A stretch of 64,000 nt of DNA from DASZTV01 sp035547515 (GTDB lineage Bacteria; Actinomycetota; Actinomycetes; JAFAQI01): contig DASZUS010000045.1 in the NCBI GenBank assembly GCA_035547515.1, positions 124,001 to 188,000 of the forward strand. Direction: 5' to 3'. The translations under genes were made by a program, and so were the position numbers. Positions 8,619 through 16,062 of this stretch are shown here, one piece after another (the stretch's first letter is position 1; each line of letters starts with the position of its first letter). A model generated the notes under the pieces. It was not told the origin of the DNA, did no database searches, and saw only the letters and a list, made by a program, of their open reading frames with translations.

Positions 8619-9310
8619 CCATCACCACGAAGGACGTAGCCGACCCCGCGCACGGTGTGGATCAGCCGCGGCTCCCCGGCCGCCTCGGTCTTGCGGCGCA
8701 GGTAGCCGACGAATACCTCGAGGGAGTTGCTCGTGGGCTCGGACTCCCAGCCCCACACCCGGTCCATGATCGTCTCCCGGGGCAGCGGCCGTCCCGCGTT
8801 GCGGAGCAGCAGCTCGAGCAGTGCGAACTCGGTGCGTGTGAGGTCGATGCTGCGACCGCCGCGGCGGACGGTGTGCGCCGCCGGATCGAGCTCGAGATCC
8901 TCGTAGACGAGTACGGCGCTCTCGTCGCCTTCGCCGGCCGAGGTACGCCGCAGCAGCGCGCGAAGCCGCGCCCGCAGCTCCTCGAGCGCGAACGGCTTCG
9001 TCAGGTAGTCGTCGGCCCCCGCGTCGAGGCCAGCCACTCGGTCACCAACCTCGTCCCGCGCGGTGAGGACGAGAATCGGCAAGGGATCGTTCTTGCTACG
9101 CAAGGTCCGGCAGACGTCGAGCCCGCCGACGTAGGGCATCATCACGTCGAGCACCATCACGTCAGGCCGGTTTGCGCCGACCGCCTCGAGCGCCTTCACC
9201 CCGTTGCTCGCCGTCGACACTCGGTAGTCGTCGAGCTCGAGCGCCCGCGTCAGTGCCTCGCGCAGCTGAGGGTCGTCGTCCACGACGAGCACCTGCGGGC
9301 CGGATGACAT
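8615..9310 (-). CDS. OmpR-family response regulator, MprA-like
   Basis: A 231-residue DNA-binding response regulator. The receiver domain shows the acidic pair DDD (11-13), phospho-acceptor Asp55 in VMVLDVMMPYVGG and Lys105 in DYLTKPF; the C-terminal winged helix contains LTRTEFALLELLLRN and IHTVRGVGYVLR. It is encoded 12 bp after htrA and overlaps the downstream kinase gene. By analogy with MprA it probably responds to cell-envelope stress and controls its own operon, but this is inferred from architecture and context. The ATG at 9310 is the obvious start. Confidence 0.92.
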   Translation of the reverse strand: MSSGPQVLVVDDDPQLREALTRALELDDYRVSTASNGVKALEAVGANRPDVMVLDVMMPYVGGLDVCRTLRSKNDPLPILVLTARDEVGDRVAGLDAGADDYLTKPFALEELRARLRALLRRTSAGEGDESAVLVYEDLELDPAAHTVRRGGRSIDLTRTEFALLELLLRNAGRPLPRETIMDRVWGWESEPTSNSLEVFVGYLRRKTEAAGEPRLIHTVRGVGYVLRGDG

Positions 9311-9322
9311 GGTCGGCTCAGG

Positions 9323-10609
9323 TCAGCTCGTCGTCGAGTCGGAGAGCGTCACGGTCGCCGTCTTGGTCGAGCCGCCGCGGACGAACGTCACGGTGATCCG
9401 GTCGCCGGGCTGGAAGGAGCGCACGTAGGCGATCACTGCGTCGGCACCTGCGGTCGGGTGCCCGTTGATCGCCGTGATCACGTCGCCCTCCTTGATGCCT
9501 GCCTTGTCGGCTGGTCCACCAGCGGTCACCGCGCGCACCAGCGCCTGGTCGGCGCCGTTCGCGGAGGTGGCGTCGGTCAACGTCACCCCGAGCAAAGGAT
9601 GCGTCGCGTGGCCGTTCTGGATCAACTCGCTGGCGATCACCTTCGCCTGGTTGATCGGGATCGCGAAGCCCACGCCGATGTTGCCGCTTTGGCCGCTGAG
9701 GTCGGTCGAGCCGAGCGAGGCGATCGCCGAGTTGATGCCGATGACCTGGCCCGCGCTGTCGACCAGGGCGCCCCCGGAGTTCCCGGGGTTGATGGCCGCG
9801 TCGGTCTGGATCGCGTCGATGACCGTCGGCTCCGTGGGCTGCGGAGCGCTCTGCCCGAAGCCGAAGCCGAACGGGTTCTCCTGCTGCTGCTGGCTGTCGT
9901 CCTCGGTTTGCACCGGACGGTTCAGCGCAGACACGATGCCCTCGGTGACAGTGCCTTGCAGGCCCAGTGGCGAGCCGACGGCCAGCACCGGGTCGCCGAC
10001 CTGGATCGCGGAACTGTCACCCAGCGTCGCCGGGGTCAGACCAGACTTCGACACCTTGATCACGGCCAGGTCGTCGAGGGGATCGGTGCCGACGATCTTC
10101 GCTGAGACGCTCGACCCGTCGTTGAAGCTCACCGAAATCTGGCCGCCTTGGCTCGCGGCCGCCACCACGTGGTTGTTGGTGAGGATGTAGCCGTCCGACC
10201 GCAGGACCACCCCCGAGCCGGTGTCGGACTCGCTCTGCGACGTCACGTTGATGTTGACCACGGAAGGCAGAACCTTGGCCGCGATCGCGGCATAGGACTT
10301 CGGGCTCGTGGTCAGCGCGGCGGAGCTCGCCGTACCGACAGTGAGGCCCGACGCAGCCACGCTGACGCCCGAGTTGTTGTTGAGGAGCTCGGCGCCCACG
10401 GCGACGCCGCCGCCCCCGAACACGAAGGCGGTGGCGGCCACGACTGCCGCCGTCCACCTGCGGGAGCGTGCGACCGGGTCGACTGGTGCAGTCTGCGACG
10501 AAGCCGCGGGGTACGGAGCTGTCGGGTACGGCGTGGTCGGGGCGGTCGATGCCGGCTCCGGCTCAGGCGCCGCGAAAGGAGACCAGAACAGCTCGTCGTC
10601 GTCGCTCAT
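9323..10609 (-). CDS. HtrA/DegP-type serine protease (PepD-like), membrane anchored, PDZ domain
   Basis: A trypsin-fold quality-control protease acting outside the membrane. The 428-residue protein has a Pro/Ala/Thr-rich cytoplasmic tail (1-50), one transmembrane helix (about 52-72), and a protease domain with His147 (YILTNNHVVAAA), Asp180 (DPLDDLAVIKV) and Ser278 (NPGNSGGALVD), so the triad is intact. A Gln-rich insert lies at about 236-262 and a PDZ domain at about 335-420 (GPADKAGIKEGDVITAING). The ATG at 10609 has a GGAGG ribosome site. It is first in a htrA-regulator-kinase operon, whereas in Mycobacterium tuberculosis pepD follows mprAB. Confidence 0.92.
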   Translation of the reverse strand: MSDDDELFWSPFAAPEPEPASTAPTTPYPTAPYPAASSQTAPVDPVARSRRWTAAVVAATAFVFGGGGVAVGAELLNNNSGVSVAASGLTVGTASSAALTTSPKSYAAIAAKVLPSVVNINVTSQSESDTGSGVVLRSDGYILTNNHVVAAASQGGQISVSFNDGSSVSAKIVGTDPLDDLAVIKVSKSGLTPATLGDSSAIQVGDPVLAVGSPLGLQGTVTEGIVSALNRPVQTEDDSQQQQENPFGFGFGQSAPQPTEPTVIDAIQTDAAINPGNSGGALVDSAGQVIGINSAIASLGSTDLSGQSGNIGVGFAIPINQAKVIASELIQNGHATHPLLGVTLTDATSANGADQALVRAVTAGGPADKAGIKEGDVITAINGHPTAGADAVIAYVRSFQPGDRITVTFVRGGSTKTATVTLSDSTTS

Positions 10610-10678
10610 TGCACTCCTCCGTGGATTCGAACACCAGCGACGTTGCCCGTGCGGTCTGAATGATTGCTGAGACGGACC

Positions 10679-10764
10679 TGGCTAAACCCGGTGTGCGGCA
10701 ACCGGGATACGCAGCGCGCCGGGTGAGTTCTCCCACTGTTCTCGTCGATCTTGGCTAAACGGTG
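10679..10764. promoter_or_regulatory. Direct repeats in the htrA / hemolysin III divergent promoter region
   Basis: Two copies of TGGCTAAAC followed by GGTG occur at 10679-10693 (TGGCTAAACCCGGTG) and 10752-10764 (TGGCTAAACGGTG), 73 bases apart, in the 178-bp gap between the divergent htrA and hemolysin III genes. They may bind the neighbouring MprA-like regulator or contain promoter elements; no direct evidence decides. Confidence 0.35.
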
Positions 10765-10787
10765 AATCCAGAGGTGACACTTGTCGC

Positions 10788-11462
10788 ATGACCGCCCACC
10801 GCGACCTTGCGAACGCGGCCGTCGCGCTTGCCAAACCGAAGCTGCGCGGATGGCTGCATGCCGTCACCTCGCCGCTGGCCCTCGCCGCCGGGATCGTCCT
10901 GGTGTGCCTCGCCCCGACAACCTCCGCGCGACTGGCCGCGGCGGCCTTCGCACTTACGTCGTTCGTGTTGTTCACGACGAGCGCCCTCTACCACCGGGGT
11001 CAGTGGTCGCCGCAGGCTGAGCGGCGGCTCAAGCGGCTAGACCACGCCAATATCTTCCTGCTGATCGCGGGTTCTTACACACCCTTCGCCGTACTCGCGC
11101 TGAAGGGCGACGCGAGGGTCGCGATCATGTCGGCAGTGTGGTGCACCGCCGTGCTCGGCGTCGTGTTCCGGGTGCTGTGGGTGGGTGCCCCCCGGTGGTC
11201 CTACGTCCCGCTCTACATCGGCCTCGGCTGGGCGATGGCCTTCGTCTTCCCGCAGCTGCTGCACGGGGCAGGTGTGGCGGCGTTCGTGCTCGTCGCCGTC
11301 GGCGGCCTGCTCTACACGGCAGGCGGCCTGATCTACGGCATGAAACGACCGAATCCGAGTCCGCGCTGGTTCGGCTTCCACGAGATCTTCCACACCTGCA
11401 CGATCGCCGCGTTCGTCTGCCAGTACGTCGCGGCCTCCTTCGTGGTGTACCGGGCTGCCTGA
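10788..11462 (+). CDS. Hemolysin III / PAQR-family membrane protein
   Basis: A seven-helix membrane protein of 224 residues in the HlyIII/YqfA/PAQR family. The conserved residues are visible: SALYHRGQWS near 62 (the first metal-ligand His), RLDHANIFLLIAGSYTPF near 80, and WFGFHEIFHTCTI near 190 (the C-terminal HxxxH pair). These histidines bind zinc in eukaryotic PAQR receptors, which act as ceramidase-like hydrolases; bacterial members are mostly uncharacterised despite the hemolysin name. The ATG at 10788 is the natural start. It stands alone and converges with the methyltransferase gene 3 bp beyond its stop. Confidence 0.9.
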   Translation: MTAHRDLANAAVALAKPKLRGWLHAVTSPLALAAGIVLVCLAPTTSARLAAAAFALTSFVLFTTSALYHRGQWSPQAERRLKRLDHANIFLLIAGSYTPFAVLALKGDARVAIMSAVWCTAVLGVVFRVLWVGAPRWSYVPLYIGLGWAMAFVFPQLLHGAGVAAFVLVAVGGLLYTAGGLIYGMKRPNPSPRWFGFHEIFHTCTIAAFVCQYVAASFVVYRAA

Positions 11463-11465
11463 GTC

Positions 11466-12236
11466 TCAGGGCGGGGTCTGCCACTCCGGGATGGGTCCCG
11501 GCGCCGGACCGGTGGGCTGACTCCCAGGGACGACGGCGTACAGCCATCCGACGGTTCCCGCTCCCGCGGAGCCGTCGGCTGCGACGTTGAGCAACCGGCC
11601 TCCCGCCGCGGACACCTGGCGGCTCACCTCGGCCCGGGGCACCCCGAACATCCGGATCGTCTTCGCATCGTCGCTGGCGCCGCGCAACAAGTGCGAGAGT
11701 CCTCGTCGGGCCTGGGCCAACGGGCTGAGCAATGGCTCCGGGATCTGGAACAGCGCGAGCCCGCCGGGACGCAGGATGCGGACGAACTCGGAGACGTACC
11801 CCAACGCGAGGGCTGCCGGCATGTGCTGCAGCACGATCCGCGAGTACACGAAGTCGAAGCTGGCGTCCAGCAGAACCGACAGGTCATCCCGGTCGTTGCA
11901 GATGAAGTCGCAGTTCTGCACCGTTCCGCGACGCCGCTCGGCGAGCTCGATCATCGGCGCCGAGATGTCGACGCCTACGGCGTGGGAGAAGTGTGCGGCC
12001 AGCGCGTAGGTCAGGCGGCCCGGGCCGCAGCCGAAGTCGAGCGCGTCTCCTCGGGCCAGGTCGGGACGCAGCGCGCCGGCATAGGACATGACGTAGTCGA
12101 TCTCCGCCTGGCCGGAGGCGTAGAAGGCGTCGACATCCCACTTCCCGCCTCGCTTCGCGGGGTCAGAGAGCACCGCCCAGTAGGCGTCGTGCTCCGCCAG
12201 ACGCTCCCAGTCCTCGCGCAGCCGCTTGAGACGCAT
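11466..12236 (-). CDS. Class I SAM-dependent methyltransferase
   Basis: A small cytosolic methyltransferase of 256 residues with the Rossmann SAM-binding motif ALDFGCGPGRLTYALA, an acidic loop after strand 2 (VGVDISAPMIELA) and post-motifs VYSRIVLQHMP and FVRILRPGGLALFQIP. The substrate is unknown. The ATG at 12236 was chosen over the longer frame because GGGAGG lies 8 bases upstream. It follows the phosphorylase-like gene by 23 bp on the same strand and is the last member of a possible dioxygenase-phosphoesterase-phosphorylase-methyltransferase operon. Confidence 0.85.
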   Translation of the reverse strand: MRLKRLREDWERLAEHDAYWAVLSDPAKRGGKWDVDAFYASGQAEIDYVMSYAGALRPDLARGDALDFGCGPGRLTYALAAHFSHAVGVDISAPMIELAERRRGTVQNCDFICNDRDDLSVLLDASFDFVYSRIVLQHMPAALALGYVSEFVRILRPGGLALFQIPEPLLSPLAQARRGLSHLLRGASDDAKTIRMFGVPRAEVSRQVSAAGGRLLNVAADGSAGAGTVGWLYAVVPGSQPTGPAPGPIPEWQTPP

Positions 12237-12259
12237 AACGGAAGCCTCCCATCCGCGGG

Positions 12260-13309
12260 TCAGCGCTCGTCCGCGCCGAGACTGCTCGCGTCGTGCCACG
12301 CCCGGATGAATGCGGATGCGACCGAGCCGACGTTGTCGGCCGAGATCTGCTGGTATACGAAGAAGCTGAACGGGTAGCCGGGCAGGTGCAAAGGGTCCCC
12401 GCCGCCGTCGGAGACGCCCCGGAAGCCGATGAACGGCAGACCGGCCCGCCGTGCCGCCTTGGCCACCTCAGCGGTCTCGTTGTCGGAGCTCACGTAGTGC
12501 CCCGCGACGGTAGAGGACGCGAAGTAGCCGGTGATGAAGCCGGGATTCGCCAGTGCGAGCAGTCGGTCCAGGACGGCGCCGGCACTTTGCGGCGTGACGC
12601 TGGCGGAGTTGCACGGCCGGCAGCTGAAGACGTCGGTGACGCCGGGCACGCACGGGAACGCCTTGCCCCCGAAAGGATCGGTGGTCAGGCCCGTCCCGCC
12701 CACCTTGAATGTCGGCGCGTGCGTCAGCGTGATCGCCGGTCCGAGATCCGCCGGCAGGACCGGCAGGCACGGAACATTGGGAAGGTGCGCACCACGAGAG
12801 AGGCGGAAGCGGTGGTCTCGCTCGACGTCGCGTGCGACGCGGAGCATTGCGCGGCTGACCGGGACGAAGTGCTTGCCGTCCTCCGTCCACCGCGACGCGG
12901 CATTGACGTCCCCGATGTAGTCGCCGCCGGCCACGCCCGAGAACACGATCCCGGTGATCGTCGACCTGCCGTCGCAGCGGAAGTGGGCGACCGCGAGACG
13001 CGTGGTGTCGCGCGCGTTGACGGGGCCGATGCCGGTCAAGGTCAACGCGACCCGATGGCCTTCGAGACTGCCGAGATAGAACGTGTGGTCCCCGACCGGT
13101 ACGGCGCTACCGCCTTCAGGATCGGTGCGGTCGAGCAGTGGCCCGAGCTCGGTCGGGAACGCCGACAGCACGAGCAGCCGGGGAAGGCAACCCGCGGGGG
13201 CGGCTGCGGCCACCCGGGCGACCGCGCTCGAGGCGGTCGCGCCGGCCACCCCGGCGACGCCGAAGGACAGGGCAGCGGCGAGCGCGGCGAGCAGCACACG
13301 CGTCTTCAT
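12260..13309 (-). CDS. Exported nucleoside-phosphorylase-superfamily protein
   Basis: A 349-residue protein with an N-terminal Sec-type signal peptide (hydrophobic stretch 5-25, Ala-rich cleavage region) followed by the PNP/UDP-phosphorylase fold: LLVLSAFPTELGPLL, LTGIGPVNARDTTRLA, GIVFSGVAGG and, near the C-terminus, SSDNETAEVAKAARRAGLPFIGFRGVSDG, the MTA/SAH-nucleosidase-like end with its acidic catalytic region. An insert around 190-235 carries several Cys (CLPVLP, FPCVPG, FSCRPCN) likely to form disulfides outside the cell. Exported members of this superfamily are mostly uncharacterised. It lies between the exported phosphoesterase and the methyltransferase, so salvage of nucleosides or nucleotides outside the membrane is possible but unproven. 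Confidence 0.8.
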   Translation of the reverse strand: MKTRVLLAALAAALSFGVAGVAGATASSAVARVAAAAPAGCLPRLLVLSAFPTELGPLLDRTDPEGGSAVPVGDHTFYLGSLEGHRVALTLTGIGPVNARDTTRLAVAHFRCDGRSTITGIVFSGVAGGDYIGDVNAASRWTEDGKHFVPVSRAMLRVARDVERDHRFRLSRGAHLPNVPCLPVLPADLGPAITLTHAPTFKVGGTGLTTDPFGGKAFPCVPGVTDVFSCRPCNSASVTPQSAGAVLDRLLALANPGFITGYFASSTVAGHYVSSDNETAEVAKAARRAGLPFIGFRGVSDGGGDPLHLPGYPFSFFVYQQISADNVGSVASAFIRAWHDASSLGADER

Positions 13310-13336
13310 GCGGCTAGTTTCGCCGCGCCCGCCGAG

Positions 13337-14869
13337 CTACCTCTTCGGCTTGCTGCCGGCAGGCTCTGTGCCGCCCTTCGGCCTGGTCTTGGCGGGCGAG
13401 GGCGGGTTGGGGCGACCGTGCTGGTAGCCGGCCAGCAGGCCCGGCGTCGGGTTCGCGGGTTTGGCAAGCGACGGCGGGTCGTAGAACGCAGGCTTCGAGG
13501 TGTCGAGGAAGTCGGCCAGCGTCGAGGCGTTGGCGTCACGGCGCGTGAGTGCCGGCAGGTTCCACTGCCGCTCGATCGTGGCGAGGACCGAGGTGTGGTC
13601 ATGGACCACGTTCGTCACCCCGTGCTTGCGGGCGTACGGGCTCACGACCACGGCTGGCACCCGCGGGCCGAGCAGGTTGTAGGCGCCCGGCAGGTTGTCG
13701 CGTTGCAGGTCTGGCTTCCACCCGTCGGGCTCGATCGCGGAAGGCGGGGCGACGTGGTCGTAGTAGCCGCCGTGCTCGTCGTAGAACCAGATCAACAGCG
13801 TCCGATCCCAGTTCTTGCCGTTCATGACCGCGTTGACCACCCGCGCCACGAACGCCTCGCCGAGCTGGACGTCCTCCGGGTTCTCCTCCGACTCGCAGGT
13901 GATGTCGATCGCGGTGTCCGGAACGCGGGTGAAGGTCGGCACCGGCGCGGGCAGCGACTCGACGACGCCGGGGACCTCAGTCTGGATCGCGCCCATGTTG
14001 CAGTCGACGAGGCTCACGGCCGGCAGGTTGCCAAGGGCGGCGTCGACGTAGAACTGTTCGATGCGGCGCAGGTTGACGGTGTGCCGCAGCTCGGTGTCGA
14101 GGATGATCGCCGTCGTCGGCGCATCGCTGAAGTAGTTGGCCCACGAGATCCCGTGCCGGCTGAGCTGGTCCCAGATCGTGCCGTTCTTCGGATACGTCGT
14201 GAGTGTGTCCATGGAGGTTTGGATCACGCCGGTCGCCGTACCCGCCATCAGGAACCGCCGGTTCGGGTAGGTCTGCGCCGGCACCGAGCAGAACCACCTG
14301 TTCGCGAGGGCGAACGTCTTCGCCAGCGAGTAGTAGAAGGGCAGCTCGTCCTCGGTGTAGTAGCCCATCGAGCCCGGCCCGGTCTTGGCGAAGCCGTTCA
14401 TCGCGCCGTTCGCGATCTGGAGATGGGAGTCGTTCCACGACTGGCTGCCGGTGTCGTTCGCGCCGATCGCGCCGGACTGCCGGTAGACGTACATCCGTTC
14501 CTTGCCGAGCGGGTTCCAGTTGATCGGCTCGTCACGCTTGTTGAAGGTGAACCCGTCGGCCTTCGGCTGGCCGCAGACCGGCAGCATGCCGAGGTAGTTG
14601 TCGAACGAGTGGTTCTCCTGCATGACCAGCACGATGTGGTCGAACGGGAACTCCCAGGTCTTCTTGCCCACCGGCCGCCCCGGGAACGGCAGCGAGCCGG
14701 CCTCGCGGATCCGCCGCTTCGTCGGCACCGCGCCGAGCGCGCGGTCGACCGGGCGGAGCGCTCCGAACGTGCCGAGTGCGGCAGCGGCCGCGCCGTACTG
14801 CAGGACGCGGCGCCGGCTCAGCCGGGCGGAGTGGGAGTCGGGGTAGCGCAGAGGATCCACGGCATCCAT
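13337..14869 (-). CDS. Tat-exported phosphoesterase (phospholipase C / acid phosphatase family)
   Basis: A 510-residue member of the PF04185 phosphoesterase family, which includes bacterial phospholipases C and the acid phosphatase AcpA. A twin-arginine signal is present (LSRRRVLQYGAAAAALG), then the catalytic start HIVLVMQENHSFDNYLGMLP and, later, LIWFYDEHGGYYDHVAPP and RVPAVVVSPYARKHGV, the metal- and phosphate-binding blocks. The ATG at 14869 was chosen; the open frame continues upstream only as a shadow of the dioxygenase gene. The C-terminus is Lys/Pro-rich. A PHO-box-like pair lies 33 bp upstream of the start, which fits phosphate-starvation control of an enzyme that frees phosphate from lipids or esters. 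Confidence 0.9.
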   Translation of the reverse strand: MDAVDPLRYPDSHSARLSRRRVLQYGAAAAALGTFGALRPVDRALGAVPTKRRIREAGSLPFPGRPVGKKTWEFPFDHIVLVMQENHSFDNYLGMLPVCGQPKADGFTFNKRDEPINWNPLGKERMYVYRQSGAIGANDTGSQSWNDSHLQIANGAMNGFAKTGPGSMGYYTEDELPFYYSLAKTFALANRWFCSVPAQTYPNRRFLMAGTATGVIQTSMDTLTTYPKNGTIWDQLSRHGISWANYFSDAPTTAIILDTELRHTVNLRRIEQFYVDAALGNLPAVSLVDCNMGAIQTEVPGVVESLPAPVPTFTRVPDTAIDITCESEENPEDVQLGEAFVARVVNAVMNGKNWDRTLLIWFYDEHGGYYDHVAPPSAIEPDGWKPDLQRDNLPGAYNLLGPRVPAVVVSPYARKHGVTNVVHDHTSVLATIERQWNLPALTRRDANASTLADFLDTSKPAFYDPPSLAKPANPTPGLLAGYQHGRPNPPSPAKTRPKGGTEPAGSKPKR

Positions 14870-14901
14870 CTTTCGGCGCAAGAAGACGAAGGCCTGCCAC
14901 C

Positions 14902-14923
14902 AGCAGGCGAAGTCAGGGTGAAC
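14902..14923 (-). promoter_or_regulatory. PHO-box-like direct repeat upstream of the phosphoesterase
   Basis: On the minus strand two 11-base units run GTTCACCCTGA then CTTCGCCTGCT. The first carries a perfect GTTCACC core, the second CTTCGCC, in the exact 11-base period of actinobacterial PHO boxes. The site fills the 61-bp gap between the dioxygenase stop and the phosphoesterase start. Binding by PhoP or RegX3 is inferred. Confidence 0.5.
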
Positions 14924-14930
14924 TCTGCCA

Positions 14931-16007
14931 CTACGCGCGCAGCACAGCGAGCTGGCTGAAGGCTGCGTCGAGGTCGGCGTAGCAGCCCTGCAGGTGGCGA
15001 CGCCCGCTCTCGCTGAAGCCGGTGCGCGCGTGCAGCACGCGAGTGTTGTCGAAGACCAGGCAGTCACCGGGCGCGAGCCGGATGGCCAGCTGCGCCTCGG
15101 GCCGCGCAAGGAGCTCGGCGAAGCGTCGGTACGCCGCGTAGAACTCGGCGAGCGCAGCGCGGTCGAGGGTGACCGGGCACAGTGAGCGGTTGTTGAACCT
15201 GATCTGCGTGATCCGCCCCAGGGGGTCAACCCCGATCATCGGGTGGGTTGCGCTGAGCGAGGCGGTGCCGTCGGCGTACCGGAAGGTCACCGGCGTCGAG
15301 CTCAGCACCTCGAAGGCCGCGGGCGAGGCCTCACGCAGCGCGGATGCTGCCGCGAAGCCGTCGAGCAGGCCCGAGTCGCCGCCGACGGCGTCGTTGGTGA
15401 GGCAGTGCAGCAGTTGCACGGTGGGGACCGGGTCGCGGTACGGGTTGTCGGTGTGCGGCGCGATGGGCAGCGAGCTGTACGCCAAGTTGGCTGCCGCCGG
15501 CTCGACCCTGACGTCGAAGATCTCGCCGTAGTTCGTCGTGCGGACGAACCCGAACGTCTCCGCGACGGTGCGCACCGCGCCTTCGACCACCGGTACGCCG
15601 TGAAGCAGGAACAGGCCGACGGATTGCAGCGACGCGAGGCAGTGCGCGCGGACCCGCGAGGCGGCGGTGTAGTCGTCCCAACTCACTTCGGGCAGCACGC
15701 CGAGCTCAGCGGTCGATCCCCAGAGCGTCTTCGCGTCCTCCGCCCTGTCGTCGAACGGCGGGCGGCCCTCGGTGCAGTGCGCCGCGAGCCAGGACAGCTC
15801 GAACCGTGAGCGGTGGCCGTCGGGGGCGAAGGTCAGGTCGAGGATGTCGCCGTCGACCGACTCTCGGCTGACCTGCACATCAGCTGGCAGGTCGAGGATG
15901 CCGAAGAGCTTCTGCCCGCTCGGCGTCAGGCACTGGGCGCAGCGACAGTTGTCGCGGAGCCAGATCGCGGCGTACCGATGGCCGTCGACCGTGATCTCGC
16001 GCGCCAC
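14931..16007 (-). CDS. Gamma-butyrobetaine-hydroxylase-like Fe(II)/2-oxoglutarate dioxygenase
   Basis: A 358-residue TauD/TfdA-fold oxygenase. The N-terminal domain resembles the zinc-binding part of gamma-butyrobetaine hydroxylase (WLRDNCRCAQC: Cys21, Cys23, Cys26, with His77 a likely fourth ligand). The catalytic domain has the iron ligands His185 and Asp187 (IAPHTDNPY) and His326 (VLHARTGF), with a 2-oxoglutarate-binding Arg near 337. Relatives include carnitine-biosynthesis enzymes and TmpA, which hydroxylates trimethylaminoethylphosphonate. The upstream PHO-like box and downstream phosphoesterase make a phosphorus-related substrate worth considering. The only usable start is the GTG at 16007; GGGGAGG abuts it directly, so the message may be leaderless. 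Confidence 0.85.
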   Translation of the reverse strand: MAREITVDGHRYAAIWLRDNCRCAQCLTPSGQKLFGILDLPADVQVSRESVDGDILDLTFAPDGHRSRFELSWLAAHCTEGRPPFDDRAEDAKTLWGSTAELGVLPEVSWDDYTAASRVRAHCLASLQSVGLFLLHGVPVVEGAVRTVAETFGFVRTTNYGEIFDVRVEPAAANLAYSSLPIAPHTDNPYRDPVPTVQLLHCLTNDAVGGDSGLLDGFAAASALREASPAAFEVLSSTPVTFRYADGTASLSATHPMIGVDPLGRITQIRFNNRSLCPVTLDRAALAEFYAAYRRFAELLARPEAQLAIRLAPGDCLVFDNTRVLHARTGFSESGRRHLQGCYADLDAAFSQLAVLRA

Positions 16008-16035
16008 CTCCCCATCGTGGGCGACTCACGCCGCC

Positions 16036-16057
16036 GAGCGGCGAACTCCTGGTGAAC
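16036..16057 (-). promoter_or_regulatory. PHO-box-like direct repeat upstream of the dioxygenase
   Basis: On the minus strand two 11-base units run GTTCACCAGGA then GTTCGCCGCTC; both cores (GTTCACC, GTTCGCC) match the PHO consensus at the exact 11-base period. It lies in the 55-bp gap before the dioxygenase, 28 bp from its start, and points at the dioxygenase-phosphoesterase genes. Regulator binding is inferred. Confidence 0.55.
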
Positions 16058-16062
16058 GCCGG

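Noticed and set aside
12293..14959. An 888-codon plus-strand frame across the phosphorylase and phosphoesterase genes
   Set aside because: Low-complexity antisense shadow with no recognisable domain.
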